Source: JAVBOV01 sp031550205
Lineage (GTDB): Bacteria > Pseudomonadota > Alphaproteobacteria > RF32 > CAG-239
Direction: 5' to 3'
DNA: 19,629 bases
Assembly (NCBI GenBank): GCA_031550205.1
Contig: JAVBOV010000082.1
Span: forward strand, 1 to 19,629
Below the pieces are notes generated by a model. The model saw only the letters and a program-made list of their open reading frames with translations. It was not told where the DNA came from and made no database searches. Below are positions 13,435 through 19,629 of this stretch, piece after piece (positions within the stretch are counted from its first letter, which is position 1; each line of letters opens with the position of its first letter). The position numbers and the translations under genes are program-made.

Positions 13435-14376
13435 TTATGCAGTTCTACTTAGCTCATTATAATGGTTCATGTCAAATCTTCTCTTTTTAATATTCTCAAT
13501 ATATGCATTAACATGCACCTTTTCCGTCGGCGTAATGCGCCCGCGCAAACGCTCAATTTTCATTGCAATTGTTTCTTTGGTCTGCTCCTCATCATGACTC
13601 ATCAAAACGCTTTCCAACGCTCCGTGAGATATGGCGTGCCCCCAGGACATTTCATACTTAAGCTTATCATTAAAGCTCAGCCCCTTGAAGTCGTCATCAT
13701 GATAAATCCCCAAATCTCTTTTCTCTTCCGGCGCCAGCTTTTCAATTTTCTTCACCGCATGATAATACTTCAAAGCGTTCTCATATTCCATCTTGGAGAC
13801 TTCTCTGTCGGCAATATCTTTGGTTGAATGATTAACGGCGCTTCTAATTTCACGCAGTTTATAAAGCTTGTTGGCAAGCTCCTTATACTTATCATTAGCC
13901 AGCGGATATTGGCTTTTTTCATAAAGACCCAGACAAACCATAAGTTCTGCCTCACGCTGATCCAGATTCTGCAAAAAGTCATTGCGCTCGCTCAAATCAT
14001 GCGCGCTTACAAAGCCGTCGTTCATATGCGCAATAATGTGCGGAGCCTCGTCAATCCACCTAAAATATTCCTGGGTGGAATTGGTCTCGGAGTTAATCAG
14101 CTCAATCGAGCCGGCGATTTTAAACTGCAAATCTTCCACTCGAACATCTTCTCCGCCCACGGCCACCTTGGTGTCTCTGGGCTGCAGCACCAGTTCTTTG
14201 GCCACATGATGCGCTTCCTCATGCGAAATTTGCGGATAATTTTTAACCACCGCCGTCAGCACAATTCTTTGCGGAGAATCAAAAGAATTTTTCTCATCCA
14301 CCGCCACCCGCTGCATTTTGGAAATGCGGTGCTGCAGCGATTGATCCGGTCTTGAATTTGAGGTTTCTTCAAACAT
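13435..14376 (-). CDS. Uncharacterised 313-residue helical protein
   Basis: I do not recognise a family. The protein is charged, rich in Glu, Lys, His and Asn, predicted mostly helical, and has no signal peptide or membrane segment, so it is probably cytosolic. Histidines cluster in places (ISHEEAHHVAKE around 51-62; APHIIAHMNDGFVSAHD around 110-126; WGHAISHGALE around 246-256), but no known metal motif is evident. A strong GGGAGG Shine-Dalgarno lies 7 bases before the ATG, and the gene is 14 bases after the TerB-like gene, so the two are co-transcribed. Codon use looks like its neighbours, arguing for a resident gene. It may be restricted to this lineage. Confidence 0.85.
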   Translation of the reverse strand: MFEETSNSRPDQSLQHRISKMQRVAVDEKNSFDSPQRIVLTAVVKNYPQISHEEAHHVAKELVLQPRDTKVAVGGEDVRVEDLQFKIAGSIELINSETNSTQEYFRWIDEAPHIIAHMNDGFVSAHDLSERNDFLQNLDQREAELMVCLGLYEKSQYPLANDKYKELANKLYKLREIRSAVNHSTKDIADREVSKMEYENALKYYHAVKKIEKLAPEEKRDLGIYHDDDFKGLSFNDKLKYEMSWGHAISHGALESVLMSHDEEQTKETIAMKIERLRGRITPTEKVHVNAYIENIKKRRFDMNHYNELSRTA

Positions 14377-14390
14377 ATCAAAGCCTCCCG

Positions 14391-14837
14391 CTAAATTTTC
14401 TCAAAGATTAATTTCTCTTCTTCCAGCCAAATAATGCGGTCAATAATCCAGTTGCTGATCTGCTCAACCTTCTTCGGCTCAACGCCCATTGCCTCGCCGA
14501 TTCGGCCGATGAATAAAGTCTCTTTGTCTGAAAGCTCAGAGTCCGCATGACACAAAACGCAAAGCTCCTTAATCAGTTCCAAAGCAACCCTGCGATCTTT
14601 AATTTTTTTAACCTTATTCACCAGCTCTTCGTCTGTATAGGCTTTCAAAATTTCGTCTTTATCGGATTCCTGCATTCCATAAATCTTGGTCAAATCCATA
14701 ATAAAATCCTTTTCTTTTTCATCAAAATCACCGTCAGCTTTTGCAGCTCTCACAAACGCCTGAAAAAAGGCAATTTTTTCATCTCTGCTGATTTTTGCAA
14801 TAACATCCATGTTTCTCTCCAAACCAAGATACGGCAT
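14391..14837 (-). CDS. TerB-like domain protein
   Basis: This 148-residue all-helical acidic protein resembles the TerB/DUF533-type fold: two similar helical halves each carry an acidic motif, FVRAAKADGDFDEKEKDFI near 27-46 and ELCVLCHADSELSDKETLFIGRI near 91-113. In the TerB family such Asp-rich turns bind metal; whether they do here is unknown. No tellurite-resistance gene is nearby, so the name says fold, not function. Two starts are possible: the ATG at 14837 (AAAGGA about 7 bases upstream, used here) or Met10 at 14810 (GGAGAG upstream). It is the first gene of the operon that includes yggT, DUF167 and folD. Confidence 0.75.
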   Translation of the reverse strand: MPYLGLERNMDVIAKISRDEKIAFFQAFVRAAKADGDFDEKEKDFIMDLTKIYGMQESDKDEILKAYTDEELVNKVKKIKDRRVALELIKELCVLCHADSELSDKETLFIGRIGEAMGVEPKKVEQISNWIIDRIIWLEEEKLIFEKI

Positions 14838-14873
14838 ACTTATATCCTTTGCTAAATAAAAATTTCTGATATT

Positions 14874-14901
14874 ATTATAGGTATTTCTAGACTTTTTGCA
14901 A
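14874..14901 (-). promoter_or_regulatory. Promoter of the minus-strand TerB-like to folD operon
   Basis: On the minus strand TTGCAA (14896-14901) and a perfect TATAAT (14874-14879) are 16 bases apart. Transcription would begin about 30 bases before the ATG at 14837. It overlaps the miaB promoter on the opposite strand. Confidence 0.6.
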
Positions 14902-14916
14902 TAATTAAGTTATAAA
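14888..14916 (+). promoter_or_regulatory. Promoter of miaB, probably leaderless
   Basis: TAGACT (14888-14893) and TATAAA (14911-14916) are exactly 17 bases apart. The expected start of transcription, 6-8 bases after the -10, falls on or next to the miaB ATG at 14924. No Shine-Dalgarno is present. Confidence 0.5.
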
Positions 14917-14923
14917 ATCGGCC

Positions 14924-16234
14924 ATGATGAAAAAGTATTTTATAAAAACTTTCGGCTGCCAAATGAACGTTTACGATTCAAAACGCATTGCCGATATCTT
15001 GCAAAATCTTGGCTATTCTGAAGCCGCTTTGCTAAAAGATGCCGACCTGGTTATCTTAAACACTTGCCATATCCGCGAAAAAGCCGCTGAAAAGGTCTTC
15101 TCCGACCTCGGCCGCATTAACTTAATCAAGCAAGAGCGTGCAGCTCTCGGCTCAGACACCATCATCGGCCTGGCCGGCTGCGTGGTGCAGGCTGAAGATG
15201 AACAAATTCAAAAGCGCGTCCCTTTTGTTGACTTTGCCTTGGGCCCGCTGGCTTATCACCGCCTTCCTGAGGTTCTTGCCAAAACCCGCCGCCAAAAAGG
15301 CCTGGTTATTGACACCGAGTTTCCCTCCGAAAGCAAGTTCGATTTCCTGCCCCAAAACAAATCAATCGGCGCTGTTTCTTATCTGGCCATTCAGGAAGGC
15401 TGCGACAAATTCTGCACCTATTGCGTTGTCCCCTACACCCGCGGCATTGAATATTCCAGACCAATCAAGGAAGTTTTGAGCGAGGCCAAGCGCTTGGTGG
15501 AAACCGGCACTCTGGAACTAAACCTCTTAGGTCAAAACGTTAATGCCTATCACGGTGAAGACGCCGCCGGCAAAGAACGCAATTTGGCTTATCTCTTGCA
15601 TGAACTGGCCAAAATCGACGGTTTGAAGCGAATTCGCTACACCACCTCTTATCCTTCCGAGGTTGATAACGACTTAATTGCCTGCCACCGCGACTTAGGC
15701 AAGCTGATGCCATATTTGCACCTTCCCGTGCAGGCCGGCTCGGACAACATCTTAAAAGCCATGAACCGCCGCCACACCTCCGGAGACTATCTTAAGCTCA
15801 TTGAAAAAATAAAAACCGCCAACCCCCAAATCGGCATGTCCTCAGATTTCATTGTCGGCTTTCCCGGTGAAACCGAGACAGATTTTCAAAAAACGCTCGA
15901 TATTGTCAACGAGGTCAAGTTTATCCAGGCTTTTTCCTTCAAATACAGCCGCCGCCCGGGCACTCCTGCCGCATTAATGAAAAACCAGATTGAAGAGAAG
16001 GTCAAAAAAGAACGCTTGGATATTTTGCAAGATTTACTTTTCTCTTACCAATTAAAGTTTAATATGGACTGTATCGGAAAGACGTTTCCGGTCTTATTTG
16101 AAAGTACAAAATTCGGCCGCACGCCATATATGCAGTCTTTGCATATCAAGCCCTGTGCCGGCGTCGCAAATAAAATTGTTAACGTTAAGATAACAGAGGC
16201 AAACACCAACTCTCTTACCGGAGAGGTTTTATAA
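14924..16234 (+). CDS. miaB: tRNA-2-methylthio-N6-dimethylallyladenosine synthase MiaB
   Basis: MiaB is a radical-SAM methylthiotransferase that converts i6A37 to ms2i6A37 in tRNAs reading UNN codons. The 436-residue protein has all three parts. The UPF0004 domain binds one iron-sulfur cluster through Cys12 (FGCQMNVYDS), Cys48 (NTCHIREKA) and Cys86 (GLAGCVVQ). The radical-SAM domain has CDKFCTYC (Cys160, 164, 167) and VGFPGETETDF. A C-terminal TRAM domain binds tRNA (about 370-436). FGCQMN and NTCHIREKA are typical of MiaB rather than MtaB or RimO. Two ATGs follow each other at 14924 and 14927. It is followed after 14 bases by phoH. Confidence 0.96.
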   Translation: MMKKYFIKTFGCQMNVYDSKRIADILQNLGYSEAALLKDADLVILNTCHIREKAAEKVFSDLGRINLIKQERAALGSDTIIGLAGCVVQAEDEQIQKRVPFVDFALGPLAYHRLPEVLAKTRRQKGLVIDTEFPSESKFDFLPQNKSIGAVSYLAIQEGCDKFCTYCVVPYTRGIEYSRPIKEVLSEAKRLVETGTLELNLLGQNVNAYHGEDAAGKERNLAYLLHELAKIDGLKRIRYTTSYPSEVDNDLIACHRDLGKLMPYLHLPVQAGSDNILKAMNRRHTSGDYLKLIEKIKTANPQIGMSSDFIVGFPGETETDFQKTLDIVNEVKFIQAFSFKYSRRPGTPAALMKNQIEEKVKKERLDILQDLLFSYQLKFNMDCIGKTFPVLFESTKFGRTPYMQSLHIKPCAGVANKIVNVKITEANTNSLTGEVL

Positions 16235-16248
16235 GGAACCAAAACACT

Positions 16249-17238
16249 ATGGATGAAATTTCTTTTGAACTCTTTAACAACCAGCTCATTCAACAATTAG
16301 TCGGCCCGCAGGACAAAAACCTCAGGTTAATTGAAAAGATTATGGGTGTTGAGGTCAGCTCTTTTGGCAACAAAATCAACATTAAGGGTTCAAAAAAAGC
16401 GGTTAAACAGGCCAAAGACGCCATTGACATGATATATGAAAAACTAAGCCGCGGCATTGAGGTCAACGAAGAAGAGGTCAAGGCTGCCGCCCGCATTGCC
16501 GGCTGTTCCAGCTCAGCCTGCGCCAAACTTGAAGAAAACGTCAACTTAAACGATTTGGTTCTAAAAACCAAAAAACGCCACATTTATCCGCGCTCCCAAA
16601 CTCAAGCCTTATATATCCAGGAAATGATGAAAAACGAGCTTGTTTTCGGCTTAGGACCGGCCGGTACCGGCAAAACTTATTTGGCCGTGGCTTTGGCTGT
16701 GGCCATGATGCTGGAAGGCAAAATTGACAAGATTATTCTCTCCCGTCCTGCCGTGGAAGCCGGAGAAAACCTCGGTTTTCTTCCCGGTGATTTGAAAGAA
16801 AAGGTCGACCCTTATCTGCGCCCGCTTTATGACGCGTTGTATGACATGCTTCCGGCTGAACAGGTAGACAAGAAAATTGCCCTTGGTGAAATTGAAATTG
16901 CGCCCCTGGCTTTCATGCGCGGCCGCACCCTTTCCAACGCCTTTGTCATCTTGGATGAGGCACAGAACACCACCCCCATGCAAATGAAAATGTTCTTAAC
17001 CCGCCTTGGTGAAAATTCGCGCATGGTTGTCAACGGCGACTTAACACAGGTAGACCTGCCCTATCACACCGTTTCCGGCCTGCAGGACGCGCTTGACACC
17101 TTAAAGAAAATGGACAATGTCAGTTCCGTAACCTTCACCGCCGCCGACGTGGTCAGACACGGCCTGGTTGCCAAAATCGTCAAGGCTTATGAAGAGAGAA
17201 TCAAGACAGAAAGAGATGCCGCGAAATCTAAAGCTTAA
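16249..17238 (+). CDS. ybeZ: PhoH-like ATPase/RNA-binding protein (YbeZ type)
   Basis: This 329-residue PhoH family protein is the usual partner of YbeY in rRNA and ribosome metabolism. The N-terminal part (about 15-65) is a KH-like region (LRLIEKIMGVEVSSFGNKI, IKGSKKAVKQA). The P-loop NTPase follows: Walker A GPAGTGKT (136-143), VEAGENLGFLPGDLKEKVDPYL, Walker B FVILDEAQNTT (about 231-241), NGDLTQVDLP. The neck between the domains has two cysteines close together (GCSSSACAK, 85-93). AAGGA lies upstream of the ATG. It overlaps ybeY by 23 bases, fitting the known YbeY-YbeZ functional pair. Confidence 0.94.
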   Translation: MDEISFELFNNQLIQQLVGPQDKNLRLIEKIMGVEVSSFGNKINIKGSKKAVKQAKDAIDMIYEKLSRGIEVNEEEVKAAARIAGCSSSACAKLEENVNLNDLVLKTKKRHIYPRSQTQALYIQEMMKNELVFGLGPAGTGKTYLAVALAVAMMLEGKIDKIILSRPAVEAGENLGFLPGDLKEKVDPYLRPLYDALYDMLPAEQVDKKIALGEIEIAPLAFMRGRTLSNAFVILDEAQNTTPMQMKMFLTRLGENSRMVVNGDLTQVDLPYHTVSGLQDALDTLKKMDNVSSVTFTAADVVRHGLVAKIVKAYEERIKTERDAAKSKA

Positions 17239-17704
17239 TTTGGACTTTGGCAAATATAAAAAATTAACCAATGCCGCCGATTACAACCGACTTGCCGAAC
17301 AAACTTTGGCCGCGGTCAAACACGGGCTTAAAAAACCCGTAATCATCAATATTCTGTTCACCGGCGACAAGGAAATTCGGGAATTTAACAAAAATTACCG
17401 CGGCAAAGATAAGCCTACCAACGTCTTATCTTTTGCCAATATCGACGATGAAAATTTTGCGCAAAACCTGAAGCTTTTTCCTGAAATTGAACTTGGAGAC
17501 ATCATTGTCTCGGTTGAAACCATGGAGAAGGAAGCTAAGGAAAAAAACATTTCCGCCGCTCATCACCTGTCTCATCTTTTGGTGCACAGTTTTTTGCATC
17601 TTTTGGGGTTCGACCACCAAAATGACAACGAAGCTTCCGCAATGGAAAACTTGGAAATTAAAATTTTAAAAAAACTGGGCATTAACAACCCGTATGAGGA
17701 ATAA
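17216..17704 (+). CDS. ybeY: Endoribonuclease YbeY
   Basis: YbeY is a zinc metalloprotein involved in 16S rRNA 3'-end maturation and ribosome quality control. The 162-residue protein shows the zinc motif HLLVHSFLHLLGFDH with His124, His128 and His134, preceded by the strand motif RGKDKPTNVLSF and ELGDIIVSVE. In the usual HGxLHLxGYDH the glycine after the first histidine is serine here. The start is the ATG at 17216, within the phoH 3' end; an in-frame ATG 16 codons upstream would add a non-conserved basic stretch and lies deeper in phoH. Its stop is directly followed by the corC ATG. Confidence 0.95.
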   Translation: MPRNLKLNLDFGKYKKLTNAADYNRLAEQTLAAVKHGLKKPVIINILFTGDKEIREFNKNYRGKDKPTNVLSFANIDDENFAQNLKLFPEIELGDIIVSVETMEKEAKEKNISAAHHLSHLLVHSFLHLLGFDHQNDNEASAMENLEIKILKKLGINNPYEE

Positions 17705-18529
17705 ATGATAAAAAAGTTATTTAAGTTCAAAAAAAGCGATAACCAAGTCCGCGAGGCCATTGAAGATTTAATCGAAGAGGCCGGCGACAAGGAACACTTT
17801 AGCGAACAAGAGCAGGAAATTTTAAGCAATGTCTTATACCTCAAAGACAAAAAGTGCTTCAATGTGATGACCCCTCGTGCCGACATGCTTTGTTTTCAAA
17901 AAGACGGCTCTGTATTTGACCTGGCCTCCTTAATGGTTCAGGAAGGCCGTTCCCGCGTCCCGGTTTATGGTGAATCAGTTGATGAAATCTTAGGCATTGT
18001 CCACATCATCGACCTTGCCAAACTGCTTCTGCAAAATGATGATAACATGAAAGTGGCTGACATTCTTGAAACTGAAGTTAAAATGGTCGGCCCCAATGTC
18101 GGCGTCTTAGATTTACTGAGAGACCTGCAAAACAGCAAAGTGCATATGGCCATGGTTGTTAACGAATATGGCGGCACTGAAGGCCTGGTCACCATTGAAG
18201 ATTTGCTTGAAGAAATCGTCGGCGATATTGAAGATGAATATGATGAGGAAGAGCGCCACCTCATAACTCTGCAGGGCAAGAACATGGTCATGGCCGATAC
18301 CGGAGCCACCTTAAAAGAAGTTAAAGAGGCAATAGGCGTTGATCTTGAAGCAAGAATTGCCGATAAAGACTTGGAAATTCACACCCTTGGCGGCTACGTT
18401 TTTCAGCTGGCCGGACGCATTCCCGATATTGGCGAAATCATTGAAAACGGCGACATCAACTTCAAAATCATGGACACCGATCCCCGCCGCATTAAAAAAG
18501 TAATGATTATCTTCCCTGAAAAAGAATAA
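17705..18529 (+). CDS. ybeX: CorC/HlyC-type CBS domain protein (YbeX)
   Basis: This 274-residue protein has two CBS domains (about 54-110 with VMTPRADMLCF and GRSRVPVYGESVDEILGIV; 122-175 with HMAMVVNEYGGTEGLVTIEDLLEEIVG) and a C-terminal CorC_HlyC domain (about 188-272, LEIHTLGGYVFQLAGRIP). It lacks the DUF21 membrane domain of TlyC/CorB-like proteins, matching CorC/YbeX, which has been linked to magnesium/cobalt handling and, by its operon, to ribosome and envelope maintenance. It follows ybeY with no gap. The apolipoprotein N-acyltransferase gene lnt, often next in this cluster, is absent; a REP and terminator follow instead. Confidence 0.93.
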   Translation: MIKKLFKFKKSDNQVREAIEDLIEEAGDKEHFSEQEQEILSNVLYLKDKKCFNVMTPRADMLCFQKDGSVFDLASLMVQEGRSRVPVYGESVDEILGIVHIIDLAKLLLQNDDNMKVADILETEVKMVGPNVGVLDLLRDLQNSKVHMAMVVNEYGGTEGLVTIEDLLEEIVGDIEDEYDEEERHLITLQGKNMVMADTGATLKEVKEAIGVDLEARIADKDLEIHTLGGYVFQLAGRIPDIGEIIENGDINFKIMDTDPRRIKKVMIIFPEKE

Positions 18530-18532
18530 TTT

Positions 18533-18570
18533 CTGTCATCGTGAGGCCTTCAGGCCGTGACGATCTCGGC
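18533..18570. repeat. REP palindrome after corC
   Basis: Begins CTGTCATCGTGAGGCC and ends GTGACGATCTCGGC; the arms around TTCA are nearly complementary. It shares its two ends with the REP at 5622-5660 but has a different loop. It lies 3 bases after the corC stop. Confidence 0.8.
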
Positions 18571-18571
18571 T

Positions 18572-18621
18572 ATTTATGAAAAAAAGAGGCTCCGTAAAAC
18601 GAGCCTCTTTTTTTCATAAAT
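18572..18621. terminator. Long bidirectional terminator between convergent genes
   Basis: Two 20-base arms (18572-18591 and 18602-18621) are perfectly complementary and contain seven-base A and T runs, so it can terminate both corC (plus) and the secreted-protein gene (minus). The right arm includes the stop codon and last codons of the minus-strand gene ending at 18614. Confidence 0.92.
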
Positions 18622-19072
18622 CATTAATCGAAATATCTTCATCATTTATCTTTATTTCATGTGTGCCGGTTTTAAGCACAAATTCATCGCATCCGCAATA
18701 AACAAGATATTCATAAATCATTCCGTCCTCAAGAAATGCAACAAGAAAATGCTGCCTCTTATATTGACCGATATAAACATTGTCTTTGCAGCATAATTCC
18801 TCGGTTGTTTTTCTCAGCTTTTCCAACTCTTTCAAAAAACTCAAGTCGTCATGAGAAACCTTCGGATCGGAGATTTTCACAATACATTGCGGGAACTCAT
18901 ATTCATCATAAAGCTCCATACTGTAAGCAAAATGATTCCTTGGATTCTTAAACTTGCACCAATCATCCATAACTTTGAGATTGCATTCAGGCAGCTTCAC
19001 TTGCTGCGCATAAGCATTGCCGATAAATAAAGTAAACAGTGCCGAAATCAAAATAATTTTAATCTTTTTCAT
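18614..19072 (-). CDS. Secreted cysteine-containing protein of unknown function
   Basis: This 152-residue protein has a clear Sec signal peptide (MKKIKIILISALFTLFIGNAYA, cleavage before QQV), so it is probably periplasmic or exported. The mature part has several cysteines, including LPEC, DDWC, FPQC, ELCC and YCGC; disulfides are likely. No known domain is recognised. The last residues (EIKINDEDISINDL) are acidic. There is no Shine-Dalgarno; the AT-rich leader matches those of the ankyrin gene and the gene at 19184-19573. The stop codon lies inside the long terminator stem shared with corC. Confidence 0.8.
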   Translation of the reverse strand: MKKIKIILISALFTLFIGNAYAQQVKLPECNLKVMDDWCKFKNPRNHFAYSMELYDEYEFPQCIVKISDPKVSHDDLSFLKELEKLRKTTEELCCKDNVYIGQYKRQHFLVAFLEDGMIYEYLVYCGCDEFVLKTGTHEIKINDEDISINDL

Positions 19073-19124
19073 AATTATATTGTTTTAAATGAATAATTTT
19101 TTCAATAACTGCCTAATATAGCCT
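19073..19124 (-). promoter_or_regulatory. Shared AT-rich leader without Shine-Dalgarno (copy 2)
   Basis: On the minus strand ATTATTCATTTAAAACAA leads into TATAATT and the ATG. TATATT about 48 bases upstream of the ATG is a good -10 candidate; the -35 (TTGTTG, 18 bases further) is weak. The block order matches 7625-7672 and 19574-19617. Confidence 0.5.
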
Positions 19125-19141
19125 TTTTCCCAAAAAAGCAA

Positions 19142-19177
19142 CAAAAAAGAGGCCCGTTTCCAAGAAACGACCCTCTC
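19142..19177 (-). terminator. Terminator of the last minus-strand gene
   Basis: On the minus strand AGAGGGTCGTTTC pairs with GAAACGGGCCTCT (one mismatch, one G-U, loop TTG), then a run of six T. It begins 8 bases after the stop at 19184. Confidence 0.85.
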
Positions 19178-19183
19178 TTTCTA

Positions 19184-19573
19184 TTAAAAACTATACGCCA
19201 TCCTAATCCGAGCATCAACAATCTCTTTAGGAGCTTTTCCCATTTCAAAACGATAGCTGCCGGCTACATTTGTAATATGCAAAAAGCATTCCTCATCTTC
19301 CAAATCAGCGTCTATCCCGCAATCAATCAAAAGTTGAGTCGTAATGTTTACTTTTTGTTTAACTTCTCTGGTTAATAGCACATTTTCTCTTTCTAGTACA
19401 TCTTTACATGTCATCATCACACATTTCTTACTAAGAGCAAAACCCGGAGCAACCAAAAAACCAAATACTTGCTCTTTTCGATTCAAGTCAAGATAAGGTA
19501 AAGCCTCAAACTTGCTATCGCCAATTTGATAAACGATAGGAATCAGCGTTTCAATTTTTTCTCTTGTTTTCAT
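19184..19573 (-). CDS. Uncharacterised 129-residue protein
   Basis: I do not recognise a family. The protein has no signal peptide; a moderately hydrophobic stretch (EQVFGFLVAPGFALSKK, about 34-50) is too short and polar for a clear membrane helix. The rest alternates strand-like and helical segments (TREVKQKVNITTQLLIDCGI). Its DNA looks more AT-rich than the core genes of the window. It has its own terminator and an AT-rich leader without Shine-Dalgarno, of the same type as the genes starting at 7624 and 19072, so it is probably a single-gene accessory unit. Confidence 0.75.
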   Translation of the reverse strand: MKTREKIETLIPIVYQIGDSKFEALPYLDLNRKEQVFGFLVAPGFALSKKCVMMTCKDVLERENVLLTREVKQKVNITTQLLIDCGIDADLEDEECFLHITNVAGSYRFEMGKAPKEIVDARIRMAYSF

Positions 19574-19617
19574 AATTTTTATATTTTAATGATTAATAAT
19601 TTTCCAAAATAAATACC
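19574..19617 (-). promoter_or_regulatory. Shared AT-rich leader without Shine-Dalgarno (copy 3)
   Basis: On the minus strand GGTATTTATT, then ATTATTAATCATTAAAATAT and AAAAATT before the ATG. GGTATTTATT is also found 39 bases upstream of the ankyrin gene start, here 35 bases upstream. Confidence 0.5.
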
Positions 19618-19629
19618 GTTTTAACCCCT

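Noticed and set aside
13828..14355. 175-codon plus-strand open frame opposite the 313-aa gene
   Set aside because: The minus-strand frame is longer, has GGGAGG before its start and fits the operon; the plus frame has none of these.

Overview
The window looks like chromosomal DNA of a Gram-negative alphaproteobacterium of moderate GC. Supporting signs are the LPS genes kdsD, lptC, lptA and lptB leading into rpoN, the separate miaB-phoH-ybeY-corC cluster, a long-form hpf next to ptsN, and a small protein ending like DUF1150. The heavy load of small intergenic repeats resembles uncultured host-associated alphaproteobacteria, but I cannot place the genus. I saw no rRNA, tRNA, CRISPR array, transposase or phage gene.

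Layout. 1-806 is non-coding and made of stacked foldback repeats. 807-1517 holds two tandem paralogous lipoproteins. A convergent BPL_N/glutamine-amidotransferase-like gene follows (1501-2370, minus). 2482-7110 is a tight plus-strand operon, kdsD-lptC-lptA-lptB-rpoN, covering Kdo synthesis, LPS transport and sigma-54. The rpoN start codon lies inside a REP-type palindrome. 7111-8523 separates rpoN from its usual partners and holds a minus-strand ankyrin gene plus a second copy of the repeat stack seen at 1-700. 8524-9540 is hpf-ptsN, 9648-9803 a 51-aa DUF1150-like gene on the minus strand, and 9911-10132 infA. A YqaA/DedA-type membrane protein (10555-11169, minus) sits between two direct copies of a roughly 300-bp foldback repeat.

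11594-14837 is a minus-strand operon. In order of transcription it runs TerB-like protein, unknown 313-aa protein, yggT, DUF167, folD, single-domain response regulator. A good sigma-70-type promoter precedes it and overlaps a divergent, apparently leaderless promoter for miaB. 14924-18529 is miaB-phoH-ybeY-corC, covering tRNA modification, RNA metabolism and ion or membrane homeostasis. It ends in a REP and a very long bidirectional terminator. Two minus-strand orphan genes close the window, one secreted and one unknown.

The most interesting non-standard signals are these: (i) a four-copy intergenic element of about 300 bp whose outer and inner stems show compensatory base changes; (ii) a 140-bp triple-hairpin element present twice with one mismatch, in the same stacked order with other foldbacks; (iii) a REP palindrome that appears to supply the Shine-Dalgarno and start codon of rpoN; (iv) an AT-rich leader without a Shine-Dalgarno, shared by three otherwise unrelated orphan genes.
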